28,979 nt of DNA from NCBI GenBank assembly GCA_002507425.1, contig DAZU01000127.1:1-28979 (forward strand), in the 5' to 3' direction. This document shows, piece by piece, positions 8,129-15,739 of this stretch; positions within the stretch are counted from its first letter, which is position 1, and each line of letters begins with the position of its first letter. The notes under the pieces were generated by a model that was not told the DNA's origin, did not search any database, and saw only the letters and a list, made by a program, of their open reading frames with translations. The stretch comes from Euryarchaeota archaeon UBA53. GTDB lineage: Archaea > Thermoplasmatota > Poseidoniia > Poseidoniales > Poseidoniaceae. The position numbers and the translations under genes were made by a program.

Positions 8129-9042
8129 AAAGACGCAATCACAACCCTCATCACCACTTGCGGACAGGACTTAGCATGCCCGCTGTTTGGCTTGATGGGA
8201 AAGCCTGTGCCGCTGACCTTGAAGAAAACCTAAAACAAAGGATTTCTATTTGCAAAACTCAACCTCATCTAGCTGTAATAATTGTAGGAGATGACCCTGC
8301 GTCACTTGTTTATGTAAGGAACAAAATTCTTTGTTGTGAACGCTTAGGCATAAAATCTACACAGTTTAAATTACCTACCGAAACTAAACAGACTGAACTT
8401 GAGGATATTCTAAAAGGTCTAAACGAGGATGCTACGCTTCACGGTATTTTGATTCAATCGCCACTTCCCTCCCATCTAGATGAGGGTTCATTGACTGATA
8501 TGATAGAACCAACAAAGGATGTTGACGGCTTTCATCCCGTAAACTTAGGTAAAATTGTTCAAGGTAGGCTAAATGGTATGATTCCATGCACCCCTGCTGG
8601 AGTAATGGAAATGCTAAGATGGTCTGGTGTTGATTTAGCTGGGAAAAAAGCAGTAGTAATTGGCCGTTCTTTTAATGTAGGAATGCCACAGGCACTTCTC
8701 TTAGCTGCAAAAGGAATCGATTCGACAGTCACAATAGTTCATTCGAAAACACCTCAACCAATTTTAGAATGTTTGTCTGCTGATATACTAATTGCCGCAG
8801 CCGGTAGGCCGGAAATGGTGACAAAAGATTGGGTCAAACCTGGTGCTGTTGTAATTGATGTTGGGATAAATCGTGTTTCTGATACCACAAGAGAAAGAGG
8901 ATGGCGATTAGCGGGTGATGTACATCCAAATGTTTCAGAGGTAGCCTCGATAATGTCGCCGGTTCCCGGTGGCGTTGGACCAATGACTGTTGCCATGTTA
9001 ATGGCAAATACTGTCACTTCGGCTGAAAGCCAACATTATTGA
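8125..9042 (+). CDS. folD: Methylene-tetrahydrofolate dehydrogenase/cyclohydrolase FolD
   Basis: FolD interconverts 5,10-methylene-, methenyl- and 10-formyl-tetrahydrofolate, using NAD(P), in the cytoplasm. Numbering from the internal ATG at 8176 (MPAVWLDGKA), the landmarks are SLVYVRNK with catalytic Lys50 and Tyr46, LIQSPLPSHL, PTKDVDGFHPVNLG with Asp118, PCTPAGVMEML, the dinucleotide loop GRSFNVGMP (163-171), and the signature PVPGGVGPMTVAMLMANT. From 8176 the product is 288 residues, the usual length. The ATG at 8125 overlaps the previous stop as ATGA and adds 17 residues rich in His and Arg. I list the longer form because of that coupling, but 8176 fits the family better. GRSFNVG replaces the common GRSxxVG, a mild change. 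FolD is of bacterial origin in the archaea that have it. Confidence 0.95.
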   Translation: MKRRNHNPHHHLRTGLSMPAVWLDGKACAADLEENLKQRISICKTQPHLAVIIVGDDPASLVYVRNKILCCERLGIKSTQFKLPTETKQTELEDILKGLNEDATLHGILIQSPLPSHLDEGSLTDMIEPTKDVDGFHPVNLGKIVQGRLNGMIPCTPAGVMEMLRWSGVDLAGKKAVVIGRSFNVGMPQALLLAAKGIDSTVTIVHSKTPQPILECLSADILIAAAGRPEMVTKDWVKPGAVVIDVGINRVSDTTRERGWRLAGDVHPNVSEVASIMSPVPGGVGPMTVAMLMANTVTSAESQHY

Positions 9043-9064
9043 GTTCCCAACATGCCATAATAAC

Positions 9065-9835
9065 ATGGACCCGAGATATCCAAGGGTAGGCTTGGCGGCA
9101 AACACTGTAACATTAATACTAGTAATTTGTATTTCATTTTCAGTATTTTTGCCGTTCATAACCTCGAAGGGTTGGGGTATTCCAGAAACTGTAATGAGTT
9201 TAGCAATACCGCTGACCTTGGGCATATCATGGTGGGCGAAGAAGGAAAATGAAAACCCTACTGTTCATTCACATGGCGACTCAGAATCTCAATATGAGGC
9301 TCTAGAAAATCTGCCAACAATGGTTAGTCTTGACGATACTAATGATTTTGTAAATCCAAACACAGCAGCAGTAATAGCATCGATTATAGGAGAGTCAAGC
9401 CATCTGGAGGATGGTGCAGTAAAAGGGGCGATAAATACTCTCAGCACAGGAGATATTGGTAGATCCTCTGCGGAAGCGGTTGCTGTAAACAAGTCATTGA
9501 TTGAGCCCGATTTTAAAGAATCTTTAGAATCCTTCAGGGATGTAGAACCATTATTGGACGAACCTCTCAAGACAAGCGAAGAAACCATTATTGAAAACGA
9601 AGAGGGATATGCTAAGTTTGATGTGCGAGGGTTTCAGACACACGGGATACCATCAATTCCGCTCCCCGAACAAACTAGGGACAAGAATGAAATGATTATA
9701 CCAAGTATTGAATTACCAGAGATGCCTGATTTAAATGAATTAATCGAACAGGACTTAAATGACCTAATTGAAAATAAAGAAGATCTTGAAGAATTACCCC
9801 CGCTAGAGTTACCCGACCTTCCCGACTTTGAGTGA
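9065..9835 (+). CDS. Uncharacterised membrane protein with long acidic tail
   Basis: No family is recognised. Two hydrophobic helices occupy about residues 10-32 and 38-57. The remaining ~195 residues are polar and strongly acidic. The C-terminal 60 residues repeat short Leu/Pro/Asp/Glu units (IPSIELPEMPDL, LPPLELPDLPDF) around two similar helices (NELIEQDLNDLIENKEDLEE). This suggests a flexible region with short linear binding motifs, on whichever side of the membrane the tail lies. Lys-rich WWAKKENE after helix 2 favours a cytoplasmic tail by the positive-inside rule. It lies 22 bases after folD, and its stop is 4 bases before the PHP gene's ATG. It could tether a partner at the membrane; that is speculation. 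Confidence 0.7.
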   Translation: MDPRYPRVGLAANTVTLILVICISFSVFLPFITSKGWGIPETVMSLAIPLTLGISWWAKKENENPTVHSHGDSESQYEALENLPTMVSLDDTNDFVNPNTAAVIASIIGESSHLEDGAVKGAINTLSTGDIGRSSAEAVAVNKSLIEPDFKESLESFRDVEPLLDEPLKTSEETIIENEEGYAKFDVRGFQTHGIPSIPLPEQTRDKNEMIIPSIELPEMPDLNELIEQDLNDLIENKEDLEELPPLELPDLPDFE

Positions 9836-9839
9836 TTAC

Positions 9840-10664
9840 ATGTGGACAGAAAAAGTTGACCTTCATAGCCATTCACATCACAGTGATGGACTTTGGTCTC
9901 CTAGAGAAATGGCTCAAAGGGCTTGTGATTCTGGTGTTAAAGTTTGGTCATTAACAGATCATGATACAATCGCTGGATGGGATGAAGCAGAATTAGCATG
10001 TAATGAAATCGGAATCAGATTCATACCCGGTGTTGAGATAACATGTGGAGTTGAAATCAATAGTGAAACTAATAAATCATCATCATGGCACCTGTTGGCA
10101 TATTTTCCAGAGGGTGCTTCAGATGAATTCCACAGTTGGATTTCAATCGTTTCAGACTCTAGAGTTCCTAGAATGTTGAGCATGCTTTCTGCATTGAAAG
10201 ATTTAGGCATACAAATCTCAATTGAAGATGTTGAGAAGTATGCAGAGGGCACTATAACAAGACCGCATCTTGCAAGAGCAATGATCGAAAAAGGGGTTGT
10301 TAATTCTATCCAAGAAGCATTTGATAAATGGATTGGAGATGATTGTCCAGCATTCAGGGAAAGACCACTTCCTAGTATAGAGGAAGCGGTAAAAATAGTA
10401 AAAAAATCTGGCGGGATAACGTCTCTTGCTCATCCGAAGCACTATGGTATTACCACGCAAGAATTAGTTGAAAGAGTTAAAGAATTAGGAATTGATTGTT
10501 TAGAAGCTGTTCATAATTCCCACCCAGATTCATACAGGTGGGAACTAATGAATCAAGGATTCCCAATATCTGTTGGCAGTGATTCTCACGGAACAGATTA
10601 CAGACCTTCTCCGGGAAAAATGCCTGCTTCAATCAATCATTTGCACTCTTATTTCCGTCCTTGA
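9840..10664 (+). CDS. PHP-domain metal-dependent phosphoesterase (TrpH/YciV-like)
   Basis: PHP proteins hydrolyse phosphoester bonds with two or three metals. The nearest group (TrpH/YciV, RNase AM) degrades 3',5'-bisphosphonucleotides or short RNA 5' ends. All metal motifs are present: DLHSHSHHSDG at the N-terminus, LTDHDT, PGVEIT with the bridging Glu, a lone His in RPHLARAM, SLAHPKHY and the final GSDSHG. The TrpH-like insert with RPH is also present. The ATG at 9840 gives 274 residues and has GAGTGAT 4 bases before it. A TTG at 9828 would add four residues and overlap the upstream stop. The exact substrate is not determined. The 3' end overlaps tatC tail-to-tail by 32 bases. Confidence 0.9.
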   Translation: MWTEKVDLHSHSHHSDGLWSPREMAQRACDSGVKVWSLTDHDTIAGWDEAELACNEIGIRFIPGVEITCGVEINSETNKSSSWHLLAYFPEGASDEFHSWISIVSDSRVPRMLSMLSALKDLGIQISIEDVEKYAEGTITRPHLARAMIEKGVVNSIQEAFDKWIGDDCPAFRERPLPSIEEAVKIVKKSGGITSLAHPKHYGITTQELVERVKELGIDCLEAVHNSHPDSYRWELMNQGFPISVGSDSHGTDYRPSPGKMPASINHLHSYFRP

Positions 10665-11385
10665 TGTAATCCCAAACAATTGCTGTTTCAAACAGCAATA
10701 TTATCGGTATTGATACCAAGAATAGTGACAACGGATCTGGTGGAGAAAAAGCAGCACCTAATACGAAGGTTGCAAACCATATGTGCTTTCTGTAAAATTG
10801 CAAAGTCTCTCTATTTACGGCACCGGATTTTATCGATATTGTAGTGATTAGAGGTGCCTGAAAGCCAATGATTGACGCAATGCACAAACTCACAATGAAT
10901 CCCACAAAAGATGATAACCTCCAATCTGTATCAATACCTACATTCTGTGCGTCTGTTGCTAAATAATCAAGAAGTAGAGGCGTCAAGATCTCCCATGAGT
11001 ATAACAATCCAAGGATTGCCAGCAAAGCAGAAAAAATACTCGACACAATCAATGTAATTCCAGGTTTTGGTGCCTTCCCGTGCAGACCTGCCTTCCAAGA
11101 GGCATCTAATATCAGGGCAAACACCGCTAATCCTGATCCAATGTATGCCCCAACCCGGACTTGTATCATAATGAACTCTACGGGAGTTAATACCACGATA
11201 TCCACGTCGTTGGGCAATATAGTACTATCAAGTAGCCAGTTAACAACATAGTGTGCTAGTGGAATACCTGCTGATAAACCTATCAAGAACAAAACTACAA
11301 TCAACTTAAATTTAGTTCTAGTATATCCAGATATTTTCTTGAAAAGATTCCCAATTTCAGGATTTATAATATCGTTGTCATACAT
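10633..11385 (-). CDS. tatC: Sec-independent translocase subunit TatC
   Basis: TatC is the multi-spanning receptor of the twin-arginine pathway, which exports folded proteins across the cytoplasmic membrane. The 250 residues contain about six hydrophobic segments (near 27-48, 76-95, 110-132, 157-180, 203-220 and 222-240). Family marks are LTPVEFIMIQVRVG with the signal-binding Glu70, GFQAPLI (174-180), and the C-terminal block YRKHIWFATFVLGAAFSPPDPLSLFLVSIPIILLFE (198-233), which matches the usual R-x-Y...F..A..TPPDP......P...LYE. The N-terminal half is more diverged than in bacteria. No tatA-like gene lies nearby. The PAP2 gene stop is one base from this start codon, so the two are probably one transcript. 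Confidence 0.92.
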   Translation of the reverse strand: MYDNDIINPEIGNLFKKISGYTRTKFKLIVVLFLIGLSAGIPLAHYVVNWLLDSTILPNDVDIVVLTPVEFIMIQVRVGAYIGSGLAVFALILDASWKAGLHGKAPKPGITLIVSSIFSALLAILGLLYSWEILTPLLLDYLATDAQNVGIDTDWRLSSFVGFIVSLCIASIIGFQAPLITTISIKSGAVNRETLQFYRKHIWFATFVLGAAFSPPDPLSLFLVSIPIILLFETAIVWDYIKDGNKSAND

Positions 11386-12816
11386 CTACTCTTCCTCCCA
11401 CATATGGGATGGTGTAGAATCTATAAGTGACCTTCCAGCTTTCTTTAAGCGCTTTAAGCGGTGGATAACAAACCCAGTCATCCATAAAGAAGGTAGTGAA
11501 AGTGCTATTGCTTTCCACATCTCATCGTTTGGATATTCGTTATGGATTCGGACCTCGATTACATCTTCTACACTAGAAGCGTCGTTATGGAGTATGATAA
11601 GATGCCAAATTTTAGGGTCATCTATCGTGACATTCTTGCTTGCGCCTGGTGAAACTTCGTACACTGTTCGATTTTCTGTTAATTTATCCCAGTCTATGAC
11701 TCCTTGGTCCATAAATGAAACAGAATCATCAACCCAAATAATAGTGAATTGCAAAACCAATGTTGGGTGTAAGTTTGTGATTTCAGATTTTATATCTTCC
11801 CCATGCTGTAATGGCATTAATATGTCATAGGTAGAATCTCCACCACCAAGTCGCATTGAAACACTATCATCAATATTGTTTTCTTGATAAGATACAGCAG
11901 ACAGAATCAAGAATAGTATAACCAAAGTCGCTGCTCCTTCCCAGAATGTGTGATTTACGGCTTTTTTCTTTGTAATTCCTTTGAACACTGACCCATGATC
12001 ATTTCTCAATCTTGGCTGTATGTGATGTATGAATAAAGCTCCAACACCGCCTATTAACATGCCAAGTGGTATATCTACAAGCCAATGGATTCCAAGATAA
12101 GCGATTGTAAAAATAAATAATATGGTATTCACAACGATAAATAGATGATATGGATAATGGGACCAATTCTTCATCTTGATTCCCTTTTCTTTACAATGAA
12201 GCCAATTAAGTAAAATTATTCCAAATGGAATTGCTACGTGAAGCGATGGAACTGCATTATCTAATGGATCATGCGTGGCATAAAAAACAGTATACCACCC
12301 ATCATGGTAGAGAAGTGCTTTCATTCCGGGAATCCATGACGATGTAACTTCAACATTGAAGAATAGGTAATATGGCACAGCTAATGCGTATATCAGTAAA
12401 TAGTTCAATGTGACCTTGTCGGTCATATCCCTTTCTCCAACATAGGCAAAATATACTGTGGTTATGTATATCAAAAAGAGATAAATGAATAGGTAGTGAA
12501 AGTTAAGGAATTCAGTCAAAACAGCATTTTCAAAGGTTTTTTGCACCCACAATGTGGCATCTCCCTCTATTGCATATATCCAGTCAGTCCAATTCCCGGT
12601 TCTTGTTTTAATAGGTTCATTCAAGTCATCAGTCAACGATTTCCATTTAATTATGAAAATATAACCAAGTGCATGAAGATAATATCTTTTTTCATGTATT
12701 ACACCCATTGCCTTTGAGAGAGGAGTTCTTGTATGTTCCCTTCCAAGGGTGAATACCCAGCAGATGACTGGTGTGAGGATTAGTATAATCCCCATCATCA
12801 CCCAGTATGGACTCAT
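11386..12816 (-). CDS. Aur1-like PAP2 membrane protein with C-terminal outer domain
   Basis: The PAP2/Aur1 superfamily moves phosphate or phosphoalcohol head groups on lipids. Residues 1-270 form about six hydrophobic segments with the catalytic pair: DNAVPSLHVAIPFG (186-199, PSLH with His193) and YLGIHWLVDIPLG (240-252, His244 and Asp248). The spacing and the H-D-N-x-VPSLH form resemble the Aur1/inositol-phosphotransferase branch (PAP2_3) more than simple phosphatases; the KxxxxxxRP motif is not obvious, as in that branch. After one more helix (~292-308), residues 310-430 make a polar, probably outer domain with beta-like sequence. A last helix (~436-455) and a basic tail follow. That C-terminal half is unusual. 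A lipid head-group transferase role is inferred. Confidence 0.82.
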   Translation of the reverse strand: MSPYWVMMGIILILTPVICWVFTLGREHTRTPLSKAMGVIHEKRYYLHALGYIFIIKWKSLTDDLNEPIKTRTGNWTDWIYAIEGDATLWVQKTFENAVLTEFLNFHYLFIYLFLIYITTVYFAYVGERDMTDKVTLNYLLIYALAVPYYLFFNVEVTSSWIPGMKALLYHDGWYTVFYATHDPLDNAVPSLHVAIPFGIILLNWLHCKEKGIKMKNWSHYPYHLFIVVNTILFIFTIAYLGIHWLVDIPLGMLIGGVGALFIHHIQPRLRNDHGSVFKGITKKKAVNHTFWEGAATLVILFLILSAVSYQENNIDDSVSMRLGGGDSTYDILMPLQHGEDIKSEITNLHPTLVLQFTIIWVDDSVSFMDQGVIDWDKLTENRTVYEVSPGASKNVTIDDPKIWHLIILHNDASSVEDVIEVRIHNEYPNDEMWKAIALSLPSLWMTGFVIHRLKRLKKAGRSLIDSTPSHMWEEE

Positions 12817-12855
12817 TATTTATCCTCCCAATGCCCGCAAATATGAGGGTTTTCT

Positions 12856-14634
12856 CTATTCACTAGCCGAACGGTTTCTTTCGTCTTCTGCTTTTGCAAC
12901 AGCAATTCCATCCTCAACATCCACTCTTCTGAGAATAATAGCTCCTGCAATTATCAGTAAACTGATGGAGAATATTCCTACACGAGAATCGAACATTACT
13001 GTCATTATTCCATAAATGAGTGGACCAAGTAAGGCTGCTACTTTTCCAAAGAAACCGAAGAAGCCAAAGAACTCAGCAGATCTTGTTTCAGGAACCATCT
13101 GTCCAAATAATGACCTTGACAACCCTTGGCTACCACCTAGCAAAGCACCTGCCATGGCACCTAGAGCAAGAAACTGTATCGTAACTGAAATTCCAAGAGG
13201 TGCCCAAATCAAATCTCTTGCTGTTTCTGGGATAAAGTCCAAAGATCCGTCACCAAGATTTGTTGGATGGCCTTCCCCAACATTACTCTCACCATCCAAC
13301 AATCCTCCATCGATGCTCATTGAGAACCTTGTATCTGAGATTGAGTCCAATAGAGATTGTAAAGCAGATAGATTAAGTTCGGATTCATTTGAATTAGAAT
13401 CGTTCGATGGGATTGATATAATCTTAGATTTATCTGACCATTCATATGTTTTTCCAGATTTGATATATTCATTTTCTTCCAGAGGGAGGATTGCAATGTG
13501 TTCCTTTGCCCAGTCTTGCTCTTCATCATCAGGATCTTGAGCGATTTCAGGTGCTGTTTCAACACTCAAAACATAGTGTTCATCTTTTTCACTCCAGGTA
13601 GCTTGTATATCGAACTCCTCATGGGAATCTGGAACTAGTGGTGCGAATGATAGCGCACCTATAATAACAAAACACCAACATACTAGAGAAAATTGTAGTG
13701 CTTTCTTAGTACTCCATTTTTCCGCTAATTTTGTGAATCCTAATGCAGCAGGAGCGGCTACAAATTGTATAATCATAATTGTCAAAATGAGGTCAAATAT
13801 TGTAAGTCCTAGAACAGACGTGCCGAAGACACCAGACAGTGCAGTTACGGAATTAATTCCATCAATAAATAGGAAGTATGCAAGCATGTAAACGAACAGT
13901 GTGTTGAATGACTTATACTCCTTTAGCGTAGAAATTACCTCTGATATTGCTAATTTGCTGGATTCTTTGAAACTAAGAGAATCCATCTCATTTTCTATTT
14001 TAGGCTCTGGTACCCACTTGAAAGTAAGCATTGCAAATCCTAGCCACCATATTCCCGAAGTTGCCATCGAAGCCTGCATTGCCCACTCAGCATAATCTGT
14101 TACTATTAGTAAACCTAAGTGAGCAACAAGGAGCACTCCGCCTCCGAAATAGCCGTAAGCAAACGCTTTGTTTGAAATTGCATCCATCTCGTCTTCGCTT
14201 CCCATATGGGGTAGCAATGAGTTGTAGAATACTCCAGCACCATTTAATCCTACATTTGCAAATATGAAGCAAATTAGTAACCATATCCATTGGTAAGATA
14301 CTCCTAGCCAAGGTGCTGCTGCAAGTAGTATTGTAGAACCTGCTCCTAAGTATGTTAACACCCTCAGCCACCACATCTTGATCATACGTCTATCTGCAAT
14401 TACACCAAATGATGGAGACATAATGGCAACAATAAATGCTGCAACCGATACAGAAATTGAGAATATTGCGTCAGCGGTCCATTCGGTGCCTAAAATTTTG
14501 GTTGTCAATCCATTTGCTCTAAGAAATAGAAACGTGAACCAACCAGGTAAAATAGCGGTTGTGACAGATGTCTCGAATGCGCTTTTTCCCCAATCATAAA
14601 AACAGTATCCCTGAACTCTACGGTCCTCTGACAT
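12856..14634 (-). CDS. UMF1/Atg22-type MFS transporter with large insert
   Basis: It belongs to the UMF1 branch of the major facilitator superfamily, whose fungal member Atg22 releases amino acids from the vacuole. Marks are GYCFYDWGKSAFETSV at the N-terminus, GVFYNSLLPHMG with ISNKAFAYGYFGGGVLL (136-168), and GGSQGLSRSLFGQMVPETRSAEFFGFFG (501-528). The ATG at 14634 gives 592 residues; an extension to 14721 has no family similarity and runs toward the divergent neighbour. Bacterial UMF1 proteins are usually 420-460 residues. The surplus is a ~140-residue acidic, Ser/Asn-rich stretch (335-475) between two membrane helices, probably outside the cell, with sequons NDS and NES. The substrate is unknown. 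It lies 39 bases before the PAP2 gene and diverges from the GDPD-like gene. Confidence 0.88.
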   Translation of the reverse strand: MSEDRRVQGYCFYDWGKSAFETSVTTAILPGWFTFLFLRANGLTTKILGTEWTADAIFSISVSVAAFIVAIMSPSFGVIADRRMIKMWWLRVLTYLGAGSTILLAAAPWLGVSYQWIWLLICFIFANVGLNGAGVFYNSLLPHMGSEDEMDAISNKAFAYGYFGGGVLLVAHLGLLIVTDYAEWAMQASMATSGIWWLGFAMLTFKWVPEPKIENEMDSLSFKESSKLAISEVISTLKEYKSFNTLFVYMLAYFLFIDGINSVTALSGVFGTSVLGLTIFDLILTIMIIQFVAAPAALGFTKLAEKWSTKKALQFSLVCWCFVIIGALSFAPLVPDSHEEFDIQATWSEKDEHYVLSVETAPEIAQDPDDEEQDWAKEHIAILPLEENEYIKSGKTYEWSDKSKIISIPSNDSNSNESELNLSALQSLLDSISDTRFSMSIDGGLLDGESNVGEGHPTNLGDGSLDFIPETARDLIWAPLGISVTIQFLALGAMAGALLGGSQGLSRSLFGQMVPETRSAEFFGFFGFFGKVAALLGPLIYGIMTVMFDSRVGIFSISLLIIAGAIILRRVDVEDGIAVAKAEDERNRSASE

Positions 14635-14725
14635 AACTGATGAGCATAATATTACCTTATGATGGTTGGGCAGGATTACACATCCGGCACATGATTCAAT
14701 AATGAAATCGTAACAAGCCACGACA

Positions 14726-15739
14726 ATGGCGTATAATCCTCCTCCAGAGAATACTCACGCCTCTCTTGTTGAAGCAATGAATAAAATGGACGGAGTTGAA
14801 TTTGATTTGCGCTTGACTGCTGATAATCAAATTGTTATCCACCACGACCATGAGGTTTCAATACCCGGGAATTTACTGGAAGGTAGGTCAAAAAATGTAG
14901 AAGATTGGGAATTAAGCGAACTGGAGGACATTGGTTTTTGTTCATTTGAGAAGTTGATGGCTGACAAAGAATGGCTAATCCCATGGCAGGAACACTCCAA
15001 AGTAGCTTGTTTAGAGATTAAACGTAGTCTACCGAGTATCTCTAAAGATTCTACTAACAGAATGGCTAAAGTTATGAAAATTGCAACTGAAATGATAGAT
15101 GAAGCTGGTATACCACATCAATCTGCGGTATTTTATGCGTTTCATCGTCCTATGGCAAAAGTTGCAAAGATTTCAGAATCGAATAGACCATGGTCTAGAT
15201 TGCTGCCTGTCGTTCCTAGAACAGGTTCACATATGGGAAAAAGGTTACGTGCGTTACCTGAATTTGTTCTATATTCGTTCAATCGTTTACTAAACAAACA
15301 AAAAAAAGCAGGCTCACCGATGATGCCCTGTGCTGTTGACTATTTTGAGGGAGTAAAGAAATATGCACATCTTGGTAGATCGGTTAGTCTAAGCGGTAGC
15401 GGGCTAAAACGTCTGAAGAAGTTCAAAGGCGACTACCCGGTTTATGTTTGGCCTGGACACCCATATTTAGAGCGAAAACTAATTGAGGCAAACTTATCGC
15501 TATTGACTGATTTTGCGGATCCTCAGATGATTCTACCATGCGGGAGCAAAAGATGGTTGAGGCCAGCTACAATGCCATTGACAAATACTCAGTGGAATGA
15601 GTTACAAAACGGGTTTATCCCTGATGACGTATCTCCATGGCATGAGATAAGTGATGAAATCCTAGGTTGGAGAGCGCCAAGAATCATAGGGCACAGGGGA
15701 TGTGGCAAAACTACTAGACCAGTACTTCATTCAACATGA
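14726..15739 (+). CDS. Glycerophosphodiester phosphodiesterase-like protein, HRG motif at C-terminus
   Basis: GDPD enzymes cut glycerophosphodiesters to glycerol-3-phosphate and an alcohol on a TIM barrel. Seen here are PPPENTHASLVEAM (5-18), GVEFDLRLTADNQIVIHHDHEV (23-44) with metal ligands Glu25 and Asp27 and catalytic-type His40-Asp41, LEIKR with Glu97, and LLTDFADP, the usual last-strand TDxP. The first strand with the catalytic HRG should precede PENT, but the protein starts only 6 residues before it. Instead RAPRIIGHRGCGK sits at the very C-terminus (316-328). This suggests a circular permutation. Alternatively, the N-terminus is damaged: another frame just upstream (14704-14733) reads EIVTSHDNGV. 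Length is 337 residues, against ~250 for simple GDPDs. The 3' end overlaps citrate synthase by 13 bases. Confidence 0.75.
   Translation: MAYNPPPENTHASLVEAMNKMDGVEFDLRLTADNQIVIHHDHEVSIPGNLLEGRSKNVEDWELSELEDIGFCSFEKLMADKEWLIPWQEHSKVACLEIKRSLPSISKDSTNRMAKVMKIATEMIDEAGIPHQSAVFYAFHRPMAKVAKISESNRPWSRLLPVVPRTGSHMGKRLRALPEFVLYSFNRLLNKQKKAGSPMMPCAVDYFEGVKKYAHLGRSVSLSGSGLKRLKKFKGDYPVYVWPGHPYLERKLIEANLSLLTDFADPQMILPCGSKRWLRPATMPLTNTQWNELQNGFIPDDVSPWHEISDEILGWRAPRIIGHRGCGKTTRPVLHST

Noticed and set aside
11339..11830. 163-codon plus-strand frame antisense to the PAP2 gene
   Set aside because: Lies inside the strongly supported PAP2 gene, shows no domain, and reads as the usual reverse-frame shadow.
13016..13540. 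174-codon plus-strand frame opposite the transporter
   Set aside because: The transporter's UMF1 signatures run through the same bases; the antisense product is low complexity with no family.
13200..13640. Frameshift or fusion in the transporter because of the low-similarity middle
   Set aside because: One frame is open throughout and both flanks keep UMF1 motifs, so a natural insert explains it better.
14635..14721. 29-residue N-terminal extension of the UMF1 transporter
   Set aside because: Cys-rich with no similarity to the family; the conserved N-terminus begins just after the ATG at 14634.
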